Assembly (NCBI GenBank): GCA_029961685.1
Contig: JARWKL010000010.1
Coordinates: forward strand, 12,297,931 to 12,361,930
Direction: 5' to 3'
Origin: Aristolochia californica
Lineage: Eukaryota; Streptophyta; Magnoliopsida; Piperales; Aristolochiaceae
Length of the DNA stretch: 64,000 bases
Shown: positions 33,956 to 46,116 of the stretch, in pieces
Layout: the number at the start of each line of letters is the position of its first letter
Numbering within the stretch: position 1 is the first letter of the stretch
Notes under the pieces: generated by a model
Database searches by the model: none
The model's input: the letters and a program-made list of their open reading frames with translations, nothing else
Told to the model about the DNA's origin: nothing
Made by a program: the position numbers and the translations under genes

Positions 33956-36900
33956 AGCTTGGTGGAATTTTATAAGAAAGAAATTTCTAACTGATCCTAA
34001 CATGTTTTAAATGTGGTGGTTATGCATGCCAGAAACAAGTTGAAGATGCAAATGACCTAATGATCCAAAAATTTCAAAGAGTAGAAAAAATTAAATTCTC
34101 AAGTTAACGTGTGGTTGGATATTTACCAGAGCCAAAAAACCCTCTTTTTGCCTATCCTTCAAAATCAGAGATACTTTTTGGAATTATCTCTCTTAGCATT
34201 TGTGCGTCTCCATTTTGAATGTTCAAATTTTTTTTCAAATCCTAACTTGTCCCACTTTTCTCGTAAACAAAACGATCTCAACAAAATGAAATTTTTAGAG
34301 TTCATATATGCAAAAAAATATGAAAACTATAAAAAATGTAAGTGAAAAAAAATTCTTTCACACACTTAAAAATGAACTCCAAAGTTTTATTATCCATGGT
34401 TGGAAAATTCGACTAATACAACCCCTAATAGCTTGGTGGGATTTTATAAGAAAGAGATTTCTAATCGACCCTAACATGTTTTAAAGGCGGTGGTTATGCA
34501 TGATTGAAACATGTTGAAGATGCAAATGTCCTAATGATCCAAACATTTCAAGGTGTAGAAAAAATTAAATTCTCAAGTTAATGTGTGGTTGAATATTTAC
34601 CAGAGCCAAACAAAACACTTTATGCCTATGCTTCAAAATCAGAGATACTTTTTGGAATTATCTCTCTCAGCATTTGTGCGTTTCCATATTAGATGTTCAA
34701 TTTTTTTTCAAATCCAAACTTGTCCCACTTTTCTCGTAGGGATCGCAACAAAATGAAAATTTTAGATTTCATGTTCGCAATCAAATTTGAAAACTATAAT
34801 TAATGTATGTGAAGAAAATTATTTCATGCGCTAAAAAATGAACTCGAAAGTTTTGTTATCCATGTTTGGGAAATTCTACTACTACAACCCCAAATAACTT
34901 GGTGAAATTTTATAAGAAAAAGATTTCTAATCGACCCTAACTTGTTTTAAATATGGTGGGTATGCATTCGAGAAACATGTTGAACATGCATATGACCTAA
35001 TGATCAAAAAATTTGAATGAGTAGAAAAAATTAAATTCTCAAGTTAACGTGTGGTTGGATATTCACCAGAGCCAAACAACCAACTTTTTGCCTATCCTTC
35101 AAAATTTGAGATACTTTTTGGAATCACCTCTCTCAGCATTTGTGCGTTTCCTTTTTGAATGTTGAATTTTTTTTCAAATCCAAACTTGTGCCACTTTTCT
35201 CGTAAACAAAACGATCTCAACAAAATCAAAATTTTAGAGTTCATGTATGCAAAAAAATAACAAAACTATAATAAATGTAAGTGAGGAAAATTATTTCACG
35301 CACTTAAAAAGGAACTCCAAAGTTTTGTTATCCAGGTTCTGGAAATTCCACTAGTACAACCCCTAATATCTTGGTAGAATTTTATAAGAAAGGGATTTCT
35401 AACTGATCCTAACATGTTTTAAATCTGCTGGGTATGCATGCCAGAAACATGTTGAAGATGCAAATGACCTAATGATCAAAAAATTTCAAGGAGTAGAAAA
35501 AATTAAATTCTCAAGTTAACATGTGGTTGGATATTTACCGGAGCCAAACAACCAACTTTTGACCAATCCTTGAAATCAGAGATACTTTTTGGAATTATCT
35601 CTCTCTGCATTTGTGCGTTTCCATTTTGGATGTTCAATTTTTTTTCAAATCCAAACTTGTTCCACTTTTCTCATCAACAAAATCATCGCAACAAAATGAA
35701 AATTCTAGAGTTCTTGTTCGAAAAAAAATTTGAAAACTATAATTAATGTAAGTGAAGAAAATTATTTCATGCACTAAAAAATGAACTCCAAAGTTTTGTT
35801 ATCCATGTTTCGGAAATTCCACTACTCCAACCCGTAATAACTTGGTGGAATTTTATAAGAAAGAGATTTCTAATTGATCCTAACTTGTTTTAAATGCGGC
35901 GGGTATGTATGCTAGAAACATGTTGAACATGCAAATGACCTAATGATCAAAAAATTTGAAGGAGTACAAAAAATTAAATTCTCAAGTTAACGTGTGGCTG
36001 GATATTTTCCAGAGGCAAACAACCATCTTTTTGCCTATCCTTCAAAATCAGAGATACTTTTAAGAATTATCTCTCTCAGCATTTGTGTGTTTCCATTTTG
36101 CATGTTCAATTTTTTTCAAATCCAAACTTGGGCAACTTTTCATGTAAAGAAAACGATGTCAACAAATTGAAAATTTTAGAGCCCATGTAGGCAAACAAAT
36201 ATGAAAACTCTAATAAAGGTAAGTGAAGAAAATTATTTCACGCACTTAAAAATGAACTCCAAAGTTTTGTTATCCAAACAACCATCTTTTTGCCTATACT
36301 TCAAAATCAGAGATACTTTTTGGAATTATCTCTCTCTGCATTTGTGTGTTTCCATTTTGTATGTTCAATTTTTTTTCAAATCCAAACTTTGCCCACTTTT
36401 CTCGTAAACAAAATGATCACAACAAAATGAAAATTTTAGAGTTCATTTATGCAAAAAAATTTGAAAACTGTATTAAATGTAAGTGTAGAAAATTATTTCA
36501 AAAACTAAGAAGTGAACTCCAAAGTTTTGCTATCTATGTTTGGGAAATTCCACTAGTACAACCCCTAATAGCTTGGTGGAAATTTATAAGAAAGAGATTT
36601 CTAATTGATCCTAACATGTTTTAAATGTAGTGGGTATGCAATGTAGAAATATGTTGAAGATGCAAATGACCTAATGAACAAAAAATTTCAAGGACTAGAA
36701 AAAATTAAATTCTCAAGTTAACGTGTTGTTGGATATTTACCAGAGCCAAACAACCCAATTTTTCCCTATTATTCAAAATCAGAGATACTTTTTAGAATTA
36801 TCTTTCTCAGCATTTGTACGCTTCCATTTTGGATTTTCAATTTTTTTTCAAATCCAAACATTTCCCACTTTTCTCGTAAACAAAACAATCGCAACAAAAT

Positions 36901-37040
36901 GAAAATTTTAGAGATCATGTATGCAAAAAAAATTGAAAACTATAAAAAATGTAAGTGAAGAAAATTTTTCTCGCACTAAAAAATGAACTCCAAAGTTTTA
37001 TTATCCATGTTTGGAAAATTCCACTAGTACAACCTCTAAT
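33956..37040 (+). repeat. A2 higher-order repeat, copy 3 (contracted)
   Basis: Monomers at 33956 (alpha), 34430 (beta), 34896 (gamma), 35368 (delta), 35839 (epsilon, fused) and 36570 (eta). Alpha shows CCTCTTTTTGCC and AAATTCTTTC; beta shows CGACCCTAAC and CCATATTAGATG; gamma shows ATTCACC and TGTGCCAC; delta shows TCTGCTGGG and ATTCTAGAG; epsilon shows CTCCAACCCG and GTATGTATGC; eta shows TATGCAATGTAG. The copy lies more than 11 kb from copy 2, with unrelated-order A2 monomers between. It has lost part of epsilon and zeta by the fusion at about 36275. Confidence 0.75.
35839..36569 (+). repeat. Fused epsilon/zeta monomer (731 bp)
   Basis: Near 36273-36275 TTTTGTTATCCA of one monomer continues as AACAACCATC, which normally follows GAGCC in the next monomer. 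The breakpoints share CCA, as expected for deletion at short homology or unequal exchange out of register. About 210 bp are missing relative to two full monomers. Confidence 0.8.
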
Positions 37041-39455
37041 AGCTTGGTGAAATTTTATAAGAAAAAGATTTCTAATAGCTCCAAACATGTTTTAAATGTG
37101 GTGGGTATGCATGCCAGAAACATGTTGAAGATGCAAATAACCTAATCATCCAAAAATTTTAAGGTGTAGAAAAAATAAAATTCTCAAGTTAACGTGTGGT
37201 TGGATATTTACCAGATCCAAACAACCCACTTTTTGCCTATCCTTCAAAATCAGAGATATTTTTTTGGATTTATCTCTCTCAGCATTTGTGAGTTTCCATT
37301 TAGGATGTTCAATTTTTTTCAAATCCAAACTTTTGCCACTTTTCTTGTAATCAAAACAATCACAACGAAAAAATTATTTTAGAGTTCATGTATGCAAAAA
37401 AAATTTAAACTATAATAAATGTATGTGAAGAAAATTATTTCATGTACTAAAAAATGAACTCCAATGTTGTTATCCATGTTTGGGAAATTCCACTAGTACA
37501 ACCCCTAAGAACATGGTGGAATTTTATAAGAAAGAGATTTCTAATATGTTTTAAATGTGGTGGGTATGCATGCCAGTAACATGTTGAAGATGCAAATGAC
37601 CTAATGATCAAAAAATTTCAAGGAGTAGAAAAAATTAAATTCTCAAGTTAACGTGTGGTTGGATATTTACCAAAGCCAAACAACCCACTTTTTTCCTATC
37701 CTTCAAAACCAGAGATACTTTTTGGAATTATCTCTCACAGCATTTGTGCGTTTCTAGTTTGGATGTTCATTTTTTTTTTTCAAATCCCAACTTGTCCCAC
37801 TTTTCTCGTAAACAAAATGATCACAACAAAATGAAAATTTTAGAGTTATTGTATGCAAAAATATTTGAAAACAATAATAAATGTTAGTGAAGAAAATTAT
37901 TTCACGCACTAAAAAATGAACTCCAAAGTTTTGTTATCCATGTTTGGGAAATGCCACTTGTACAACCCCTAATAGCTTGGTGGAATTTTATAAGAAAGTG
38001 ATTTCTAATTGATCGTAACATGTTTTAAATGTGGTGGGTATGCATGCCAGAAACACGTTGAAGATGCAAATGACCTAATGATCAAAAAATTTCGAGGAGT
38101 AGAAAATATTAAATTCTCAAGTTAATGTGTGGTTGGATATTTACCAGAGCCAAACAACTCACTTTTTGCATTTCCTTCAAAATCAGAGATACTTTTTGGA
38201 ATTATCTCTCTCAGCATTTGTGCGTTTCTATTTTGGATGTTCAATTTTTTTTGAAATCCAAACTCGTCCCACTTTTCTCGTAAACAAAACGATCTCAACA
38301 AAATGAAAATTTAAGAGTTCATGTATGCAAAAATAATTGAAAACTATAATAAATGTAAGTGAAGAAAACTATTTCATGCACTAAAAAATGAACTCCAAAG
38401 TTTTGTTATCCATGTTTGGGAAATTCCACTAGTAACACCCCTATTAGCTTCGTCGAATTTTATAAGGCAGAGATTTCTAATTGATCCTAACATGTTTTAA
38501 ATGTGGTGGGTTTGCATGCAAGAAATATGTTGAAGAAGCAAATGACCTAATGATCCAAAAATTTCAAAGCGTAGAAAAACTTAAATTCTCATGTTAACGT
38601 GTGGTTGGATACTTACCAGAGCCAAACAACCCACTTTTTTTCTACCCTTCAAAATCAGAGATACTTTTTGGAATTATCTCGCTTAGCATTTGTGCGTTTC
38701 CATTTTGATTGTTCAATATTTTTTAAAATCCAAACTTGTCCCTCTTTTTTCGTAAAAAAAAATGATCCCAACAAAATGAAAATTTTAGAGTTTATGTATG
38801 CAAAAAAATATGAAAACTATAATAAATGTAAGTGAAGAAAATTATTTCACGCGCTAAAAAATGAACTCAAAATTTTTGTTAACCATGTTTGGGAAGATCC
38901 ACTAGCACAACCCTAAATAGCTTGGTGGAATTTTACAAGAAAGTGATTTCTAATTGATCGTTACATGTTTTAAATGCAGTGGGTATGCATGCCAGAAACA
39001 TGTTGAAGATGCAAATGACCTAATGATCCAAAAATTTCAAAGAGTTGAAAAAATTAAATTCTCAAGTTAATGTGTGGTTGGATATTTGATAGAGCCAAAC
39101 AACCCACTTTTTGCCTATCCTTCAAAATCAGAGATACTTTTTGGAATTGATCTCTCTCAGCATTTGTGCGTTTCCATTTGGGATGTTCAATTTTTATTTC
39201 AAATCCAAACTTGTCCCACTTTTCTGGTAAACAAAACGATCACAACAAAATGAAAATTTTAGAGTTCATGTTCGAACAAAAAATTTGAAAATTATAATCA
39301 AATTAAGTGTAGAAAATTATTTCACGCACTAAAAAATGAACTCCAAAGTTTTGTTATCCAAGTTTTGGAAATACCACTACTACAACCCCAAATAGCTTGG
39401 TGGAATTTTATAAGAAAGAGATTTCTAATTGAACCTAACTTGTTTTAAATGTGGC
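37041..39455 (+). repeat. Satellite family A2, right end of family A
   Basis: Starts: 37041, 37510, 37974, 38446, 38919 and 39394. The monomer at 37510 lacks the usual GATCCTAAC before ATGTTTTAAATG. The last monomer is cut after about 62 bp, where family B begins. No genes. Confidence 0.92.
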
Positions 39456-39515
39456 GAACTCCAAGGTTTTGTTATCCATGTTCATGAAATTCCACCAGTA
39501 CAGCGCCTAATAATT
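39394..39515 (+). repeat. Junction monomer between satellite families A and B
   Basis: Family A sequence (GATTTCTAATTGAACCTAAC, TGTTTTAAATGTGGCG) runs to about 39455. It then becomes B sequence in mid-monomer: AACTCCAAGGTTTTG, then TAATTAGCCTGGTGG. The part normally lying between these points is missing, so only 122 bp separate the last A landmark from the first B landmark. Little homology (a G at most) is shared at the join. Confidence 0.85.
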
Positions 39516-42500
39516 AGCCTGGTGGAATTTTATAGGAAAGGGACTTGTAACTGATCCTAACGTGCTTTAAGTGTGATGGATATGCATGCCAGAAACATGT
39601 TGAGGATGCAAGTGGACCTAATGATCCAAAAAATTCAAGGAGTAGAAAAAATTAAATTCTCAATTGGTAGGATATTTACCAGGGCCAAATAACCCACTTT
39701 TTGCCTATCCATAAAAATCACAGATACTTTTTAGAATTATCTCTCTCAGCATTCGTACATTTCCATATTGGATGTTCAAATTTGTTTTCAGATCCAAACT
39801 TGAGTTTTCACTCTCCCATTTTTCTCGTAAACAAAAAAGATATAAGGCCAAACAAAATGAAAATTTTAAAGTTCATGTATGCAAAAAAAAAATTCAAAAT
39901 TATTTCAGGCACTAAAATTGAACTCAGAGGTTTTGTTATCCATGTTCTGCAAATTCCACTAGTTCAGCCTCTAATAATAAGCCTGGTGGAATTTTATAGG
40001 AAAGGGACTTGTAACTGATCCTAACATGCTTTAAGTGTGGTGGATATGCATGCCAGAAACATGTTGAGGATGCAAGTGGACCTAATTATCCAAAATTTTA
40101 AGGAGTAGAAAAAATCAAATTCTCAAATGGTTGGATATTTACCAAGGCCAAATAACCCACTTTTTGCCTATCCTTAAAAATCACAGATACTTTTTGGAAC
40201 TATCTCTCTCAGCATTTGTGCATTAGCATTTTCGATGTTCAAATTTGTCTTCAGATCCAAACTTGAGTTTTCACTCTTCCATTTTTCTCGTAAACAAAAA
40301 AGATATAAGGCATAACAAAATGAAAATTTTAGAGTTCATGTATGAAAAAAAAGTTTCAAAATTATTTCAGGCACTAAAAATGAACTCCAAGGTTTTGTTA
40401 TCCATGTTCTAGAAATTTCACTAGTACAGCCCCTAATAATGAGCCTGGTGGAATTTTATAGGAAAGGCACTTGTAACTGATCCTAACATGCTCTAAGTGT
40501 GGTGGATATGCATGCTAGAAACATGTTGAGGATGCAAGTGGACCTAATCATCCAAAAATTTCGAGTAGAAAAAATCAAATTCTCAAGTGGTTGGATATTT
40601 ACCAGGGCCAAACATCCCACTTTTTGCCTATCCTTAAAAATCACAAATACTTTTTGGAACTATCTCTCTTAGCATTTGTGCATTTCCATTTTGGATGTTC
40701 AAATTTGATTTCAGACCCAAACGTGAGTTTTCACTCTCCCATTTTTCTAGTAAACAAAAAAGATATAACGCATAAGAAAATGAAAATTTTAGAGTTCAAG
40801 TATGCAAAAAAAAAATTTTGAAATTATTTCAGGCACTAAAAATGAACTCCAAGGTTTTGTTATCCATGTTCTTGAAATTTAAGTAGTAAAGCCCGTAATA
40901 ATAAGCTTTGTTGAATTTTATAGGAAAGGGACTTGTAACAGATCCTTACATTCTTTAAGTGTGGTGGATATACATGCCAGAAACATATTGAGGATGCAAG
41001 TTGACCTAATGATCTAAAAATTTCGAGCAGAAAAAATCAAATTCTCAAGTGGTTAGATATTTACCAGGGCCAAACAACCCACTTTTTGCCTATCCTTAAA
41101 AATCACATATACTTTTTTGAACTCTCTCTCTCAGCATTTGTGCATTTCCATTTTCGCTGTTCAAATTTGTTTTCAGATTCAACCTTGCGTTTTCACTCTC
41201 CCATTTTTCTCGTAAACACAAAATATATAAGGCATAACAAAATGAAAATTTAAGAGTTCATGTATGCAAAAAAAAAATTCAAAATTATTTCAGACACAAC
41301 AAATGAACCCCAAGATTTTGTTATCCATGTTCTGGAAATTCCACTAGTACAGCCCCTAATAATAATCTTGGTGGAATTTTATTGGAAAGGGACTTGTAGC
41401 AGATCCTAACATACTTTAAGTGTGGTGGATATGCATGCCAGAAACATGTTGAGGATACAAGAGGACCTAATGATCCAAAAATTTCAAGGAGTAGAAAAAA
41501 TTAAATTCTCAATTGGTTGGATGTTTACCAGGGCCAAACAACTAAGATTTTTCCTATCCCTAAAAATGACAAATACTTTTTGGAACTATCTCTCTCAGCA
41601 TTTGTGCATTTCCATTTTGGATGTTCAAATTTGTTTTCAGACCCAAACTTGAGTTTTCTCTATCCCATTTTTCTAGTAAACAAAAAAGATATAAGGCATA
41701 AGAAAATGAAAATTTTAGAGTTCATGTATGCAAAAAAAAAATTTGAAATTATTTCAGGCACTAAAAATGAACTCCAAGGTTTTGTTATCCATGTTCTTGA
41801 AATTTAAGTAGTACAGCCCGTAATAATTAGCTTGGTTGAATTTTATAGGAAAGGGACTTGTAACAGATCCTTACAAGCTTTAAGTGTGGTGGATATGCAT
41901 GACAAAAACATGTTGAGGATGCAAGTTGACCTAATGATCCAAAAATTTCGAGTAGAAAAAATCTAATTCTCTAGTGGTTAGATATTTACCAGGGCCAAAC
42001 AACCCACTTTTTGCCTATCCTTAAAAATCACATATACTTTTTTGAACTCTCTCTCTCAGCATTTGTGCATTTCCATTTTCGATGTTCAAATTTTTTTTCA
42101 GATTCAACCTTGAGTTTTCACACTCCCATTTTTTTCGTAAACAAAAAAGATATAAGGCAAAACAAAATAAAAATTTTAAAGTTCATGTAAGCAAAAAAAA
42201 ATTTCAAAATTATTTCAGGCACTCACAATGAACTCCAATGTTTTGTTATCCATGTTCTGGAAATTCCACTTGTACAGCCCCTAATAATAAGCTTGGTGGA
42301 ATTTTATAGGAAAGGGACTTGTAACTGATCCTAACATGATTTAAGTGTGGTGGATATGCATTCCAGAAACATGTAGAGGATGGAAGTGGACCTAATGATC
42401 CAAAAATTTCAAGGAGTAGAAAAAATCAAATTCTCAAGTGGTTGGATATTTACCAGGGCAAAACAACCCACTTTTTGCCTATCCTTAAAAATCACAGATA

Positions 42501-45143
42501 CTTTTGGGAACTATCTCTCTCACCATTTGTGCATTACCATTTTGGATGTTCAAATTTGTTTTCAGATCCAAACTTGAGTTTTCACTCTCCCATTTTTCTC
42601 GTAAACAAAAATGATATGAGGCATATCAATATGCAAATTTTAGAGTTCATGTATGCAAAAAAAAATTTCAAAATTAATTCAGGCACTAAAAATGTACTCC
42701 AAGGTTTTGTTATCCATGTTATGGAAATTCCACTAGTACAGCCCCTCATAATAAGCTTGGTAGAATTTTATAGGAAAGGGACTTGTACCTGATCCTAACA
42801 TGCTTTAAGTGTGGTGGATATGCATGCAAGAAATTTGTTGAGGATTCAAGTTGACCTAATGATCCAAAAATTTCAAGTAGTTGAAAAAATCAAATTCTCA
42901 AGTGGTTGGATATATTTACCAGGGCCAAACAACCCACTTTTTGCCTATCCTTAAAAATCACAAATACTTTTTGGAACTATCTCTCTCAGCATATGTGCTT
43001 TTCCAGTTTGGTTGTTCAAATTTGATTTCAGACCCAAACTTGAGTTTTCACTCTCCCATTTTTCTAGTAAATTTTAAATATATAAGGCATAACAAAATAA
43101 AAATTTAAGAGTTCAAGTATGCAAAAAAAAAATTTCAAAATTATTTCAGACACTAAAAATGAACTCCAAGGTTTTGTTATCCATGATCTGAAAATTCCAC
43201 TAGTACAACCCCTAATAATAAGCCTGGTGGAATTTTATAGGAAAGGGACTTGTAACTGATCCTAACATGCTTTAAGTGTGGTGGTTATCATGCCAGAATC
43301 AAGTTGAGGATGCAAGTGAACCTAATGATCCAAAAATTTCAAGGAGTTGAAAAAATCAAATTCTCAAGTGGTTGGATATTTACAGGGTCCAAACATCCCA
43401 CTTTTTGCCTATCCTTAAAAATCACAGATACATTTTGGAACTATCTCTCTCAGCATTTGTGCATTTCCATTTTGAATGTTCAAATTTGTTTTCAGATCCA
43501 AATTTGAGTTTTCACTCTTCCATATTTCTCCTAAAAAAAAAAGAAAAAAGGCATAACAAAATGAAAGTTTTAGAGTTTATGTTTGCAAAAAAAAAAATTT
43601 CAAAATTATTTCAGGCACTAAAAATGAAGTCCAAGTTTTTGTTATCGTGTTCTGGAAATTCCACTTGTACAGCCCTTAATAATAAGCCTGCCTGAATTTT
43701 ATTGGAAAGGGACTTGTAACTGATCCTAACATGCTTTAAGTGTGGTGGATATGCTTGTTAGAAACATGTTGAGGATGCAAGTGGACCTAATGATCCAAAA
43801 ATTTCAAGGAGTAGAAAAAATCAAATTCTCAAGTGGTTGGATATTTACCGAGTCCAAACATCCCACTTTTTGCCTAACCTTAAAAATCACTGATACTTTT
43901 TGGAGCTATCTCTCTCATCATTTGTGCATTTCCATTTTGGATGTTCAAATTTGTTTTCAGATCCAAACTTGAGTTTTCACACTTACATATTTCTCGTCAA
44001 CAAAAAAGAAATAAGGCACAAGAAAATGAATGTTTTAGAGTTCATGTATGCAAAAAAAAAATTTCAAAATTATTTCAGGCACTAAAAATGAACTCCAAGG
44101 TTTTGTTATCCATGATCAGGAAATTCCACTAATACAACCCCTAATAATAAGCCTGGTGGAATTTTATAGGAAAGGGACTTGTAACTGATCCTAATATGCT
44201 TTAAGTGTGGTGGATATGCATGCCAGAATCAAGTTGAGGATGCAAGTGAACCTAATGATGCAAAAATTTCAAGGAGTAGAAAAAATCAAATTCTCAGTGG
44301 TTGTATATTTATCGGGTCCAAACATCCCACTTTTTGCCTATCCTTAAAAATCACAGATACATTTTGGAACTATCTCTCTCAGCATTTGTGCATTTCCGTT
44401 TTGGATGTTCAAATTTGTTTTCAGATCCAAACTTGAGTTTTCACTCTTCCATATTTCTCGTAAACAAAAAAGAAATAAGGGATAACAAAACGAAAGTTTT
44501 AGAGTTCATGTATGCAAAAAAAAAAAAATTTCAAAATTATTTCGGGCACTAAAAATGAACTCCAAGTTTTTTTTATCCATGTTCTGCAAATTCCACTTGT
44601 ACAGCCCTTAATAATAAGCCTGGCTGAATTTTATTGGAAAGGGACTTTTAACTGATCCTAACATGCTTTAAGTGTGGTCGATATGCATGCTAGAAACATG
44701 TTGTGGATGCAAGTAGACCTAATGATCCAAAAATTTCAAGGAGTAGAAAATATTAAATTCTCAAGTGGTTGGATATTTATCGGGTCCAAACATCCCTCTG
44801 TTTGCCTATCCTTAAAAATCACTGATACTTTTTGGAACTATCTCTGTCAGCATTTGTGCATTTCCATTTTGGATGTTCAAATTTGTTTTCAGATCCAAAC
44901 TTGAGTTTTCACTCTTCCATATTTCTCGTAAAAAAAATATATAAGGCATAACAAAATGAATATTTTAGAGTTCATGTATGCAAGGAAAAAATTTCAAAAT
45001 TATTTCAGACACTCAAAATGAACTTCAAGGTTTTGTTATCCATGTTCTGGAAATTCCACTTGTACAACCCCTAATAATAAGCTTGGTGGAATTTTATAGG
45101 AAAGGGACTTGTAACTGAACCTAACATGCTTTAAGTGTGGTGG
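39456..45143 (+). repeat. Satellite family B, first block
   Basis: Starts: 39516, 39980, 40442, 40904, 41365, 41829, 42290, 42754, 43221, 43684, 44150, 44617 and 45080; spacing is 461-467 bp. B is clearly homologous to A but differs at fixed points. It lacks TTAACGTG after CTCAAG. It has GGGCCAAAC, AAAAATCACAGATAC and GGAACTATC. It inserts AGTTTTCACTCT after AACTTG and a GATATAAGGCAT segment before AACAAAATG. It lacks about 27 bp (the ATAATAAATGTAAGTG part). It reads TAATAATAAGCCTGG, AAGGGACTTGTAACTG and GCTTTAAGTGTGG. No genes. Confidence 0.95.
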
Positions 45144-46116
45144 ATATGCATGCCAGAAACATGTTGAGCATGGGAGTCGACCTAATGATCCAAAAATTTC
45201 AAGAAGTAGAAAAATAAACTTCTCAAGTGGTTGGATATTTACCAGGGCAAAAAAACCCACTTTTTGCCTATCCTCAAAAATCACAGATACTTTTTGGAAC
45301 TATCTCTCTCAGCATTTGTGCATTTCCATTTTGGATGCTCAAATTTGTTTTCAGATCCAAACTTGAGTTTTCACTCTTTCTTTTTTCTTGTAAACAAAAA
45401 AGATTTAATGCATAACAAAATGAAAATTTTAGAGTTCATGTATGCAAAAAAAAAATTTCAAAATTATTTCAGGCACAAAAAATGAACTCCAAGGTTTTGT
45501 TATCCATGTTCTGGAAATTCCACTAGTACATCGCCTAATAATAAGCCTGGTGGAATTTTACAAGAAAGGGACTTGTAACTGATCCTAACATGCTTTAAGT
45601 GTGGTGGATATGCGTGCCAGAAACATGTTGAGGATGCAAGTGGACCTAATGATCCAAAGATTTGAAGGAGTAGAAAAAATCAAATTCTCAAGTGGTTGGA
45701 TATTTACCGGGTCCAAACATCCCACTTTTTGCCTATCCTTAAAAATCACAGATACTTTTTTGGAACTATCTCTCTCAGCATTTGTGCATTTCCATTTTGG
45801 ATGTTAAATTTGATTTCAGATCCAAACTTGAGTTTTCACTCTTTCATTTTTCTCGTAAACAATAAAGAAATAAGGCATAACAAAATGAAAATTTTAGAGT
45901 TCATGTATGCAAAAAAAACAAATTCAAAATTATTTCAGGCACTATAAATGAACTCCAAGGTTTTGTTATCCATGTTCTTGAAATTCCACTAGTATAGCCC
46001 CTAATAATAAGCCTGGTGGAATTTTAAAGGAAAAGGACTTGTAACTGATCCTAACATGCTTTAAGTGTGGTGGATATGCATGCCAGAAAAATGTTGAGGA
46101 TGAGAGTGGACCTAAT
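45144..46116 (+). repeat. 973-bp block, copy 1 of an identical duplication
   Basis: Compared by eye, this stretch matches 48839-49811 without a difference. It ends at a G/A mismatch on the left (45143 versus 48838) and at 46117 versus 49812 on the right. It covers slightly over two B monomers (landmarks 45544 and 46010). Other B monomers typically differ from each other at many sites. Confidence 0.85.

Noticed and set aside
40900..42290. Near-identical B monomers at 40904, 41365 and 41829 as a separate higher-order repeat
   Set aside because: They share a GAAATTTAAGTAG variant and GTAATAATTAGC-like landmarks, but the pattern alternates irregularly over too few monomers to define a unit by eye.
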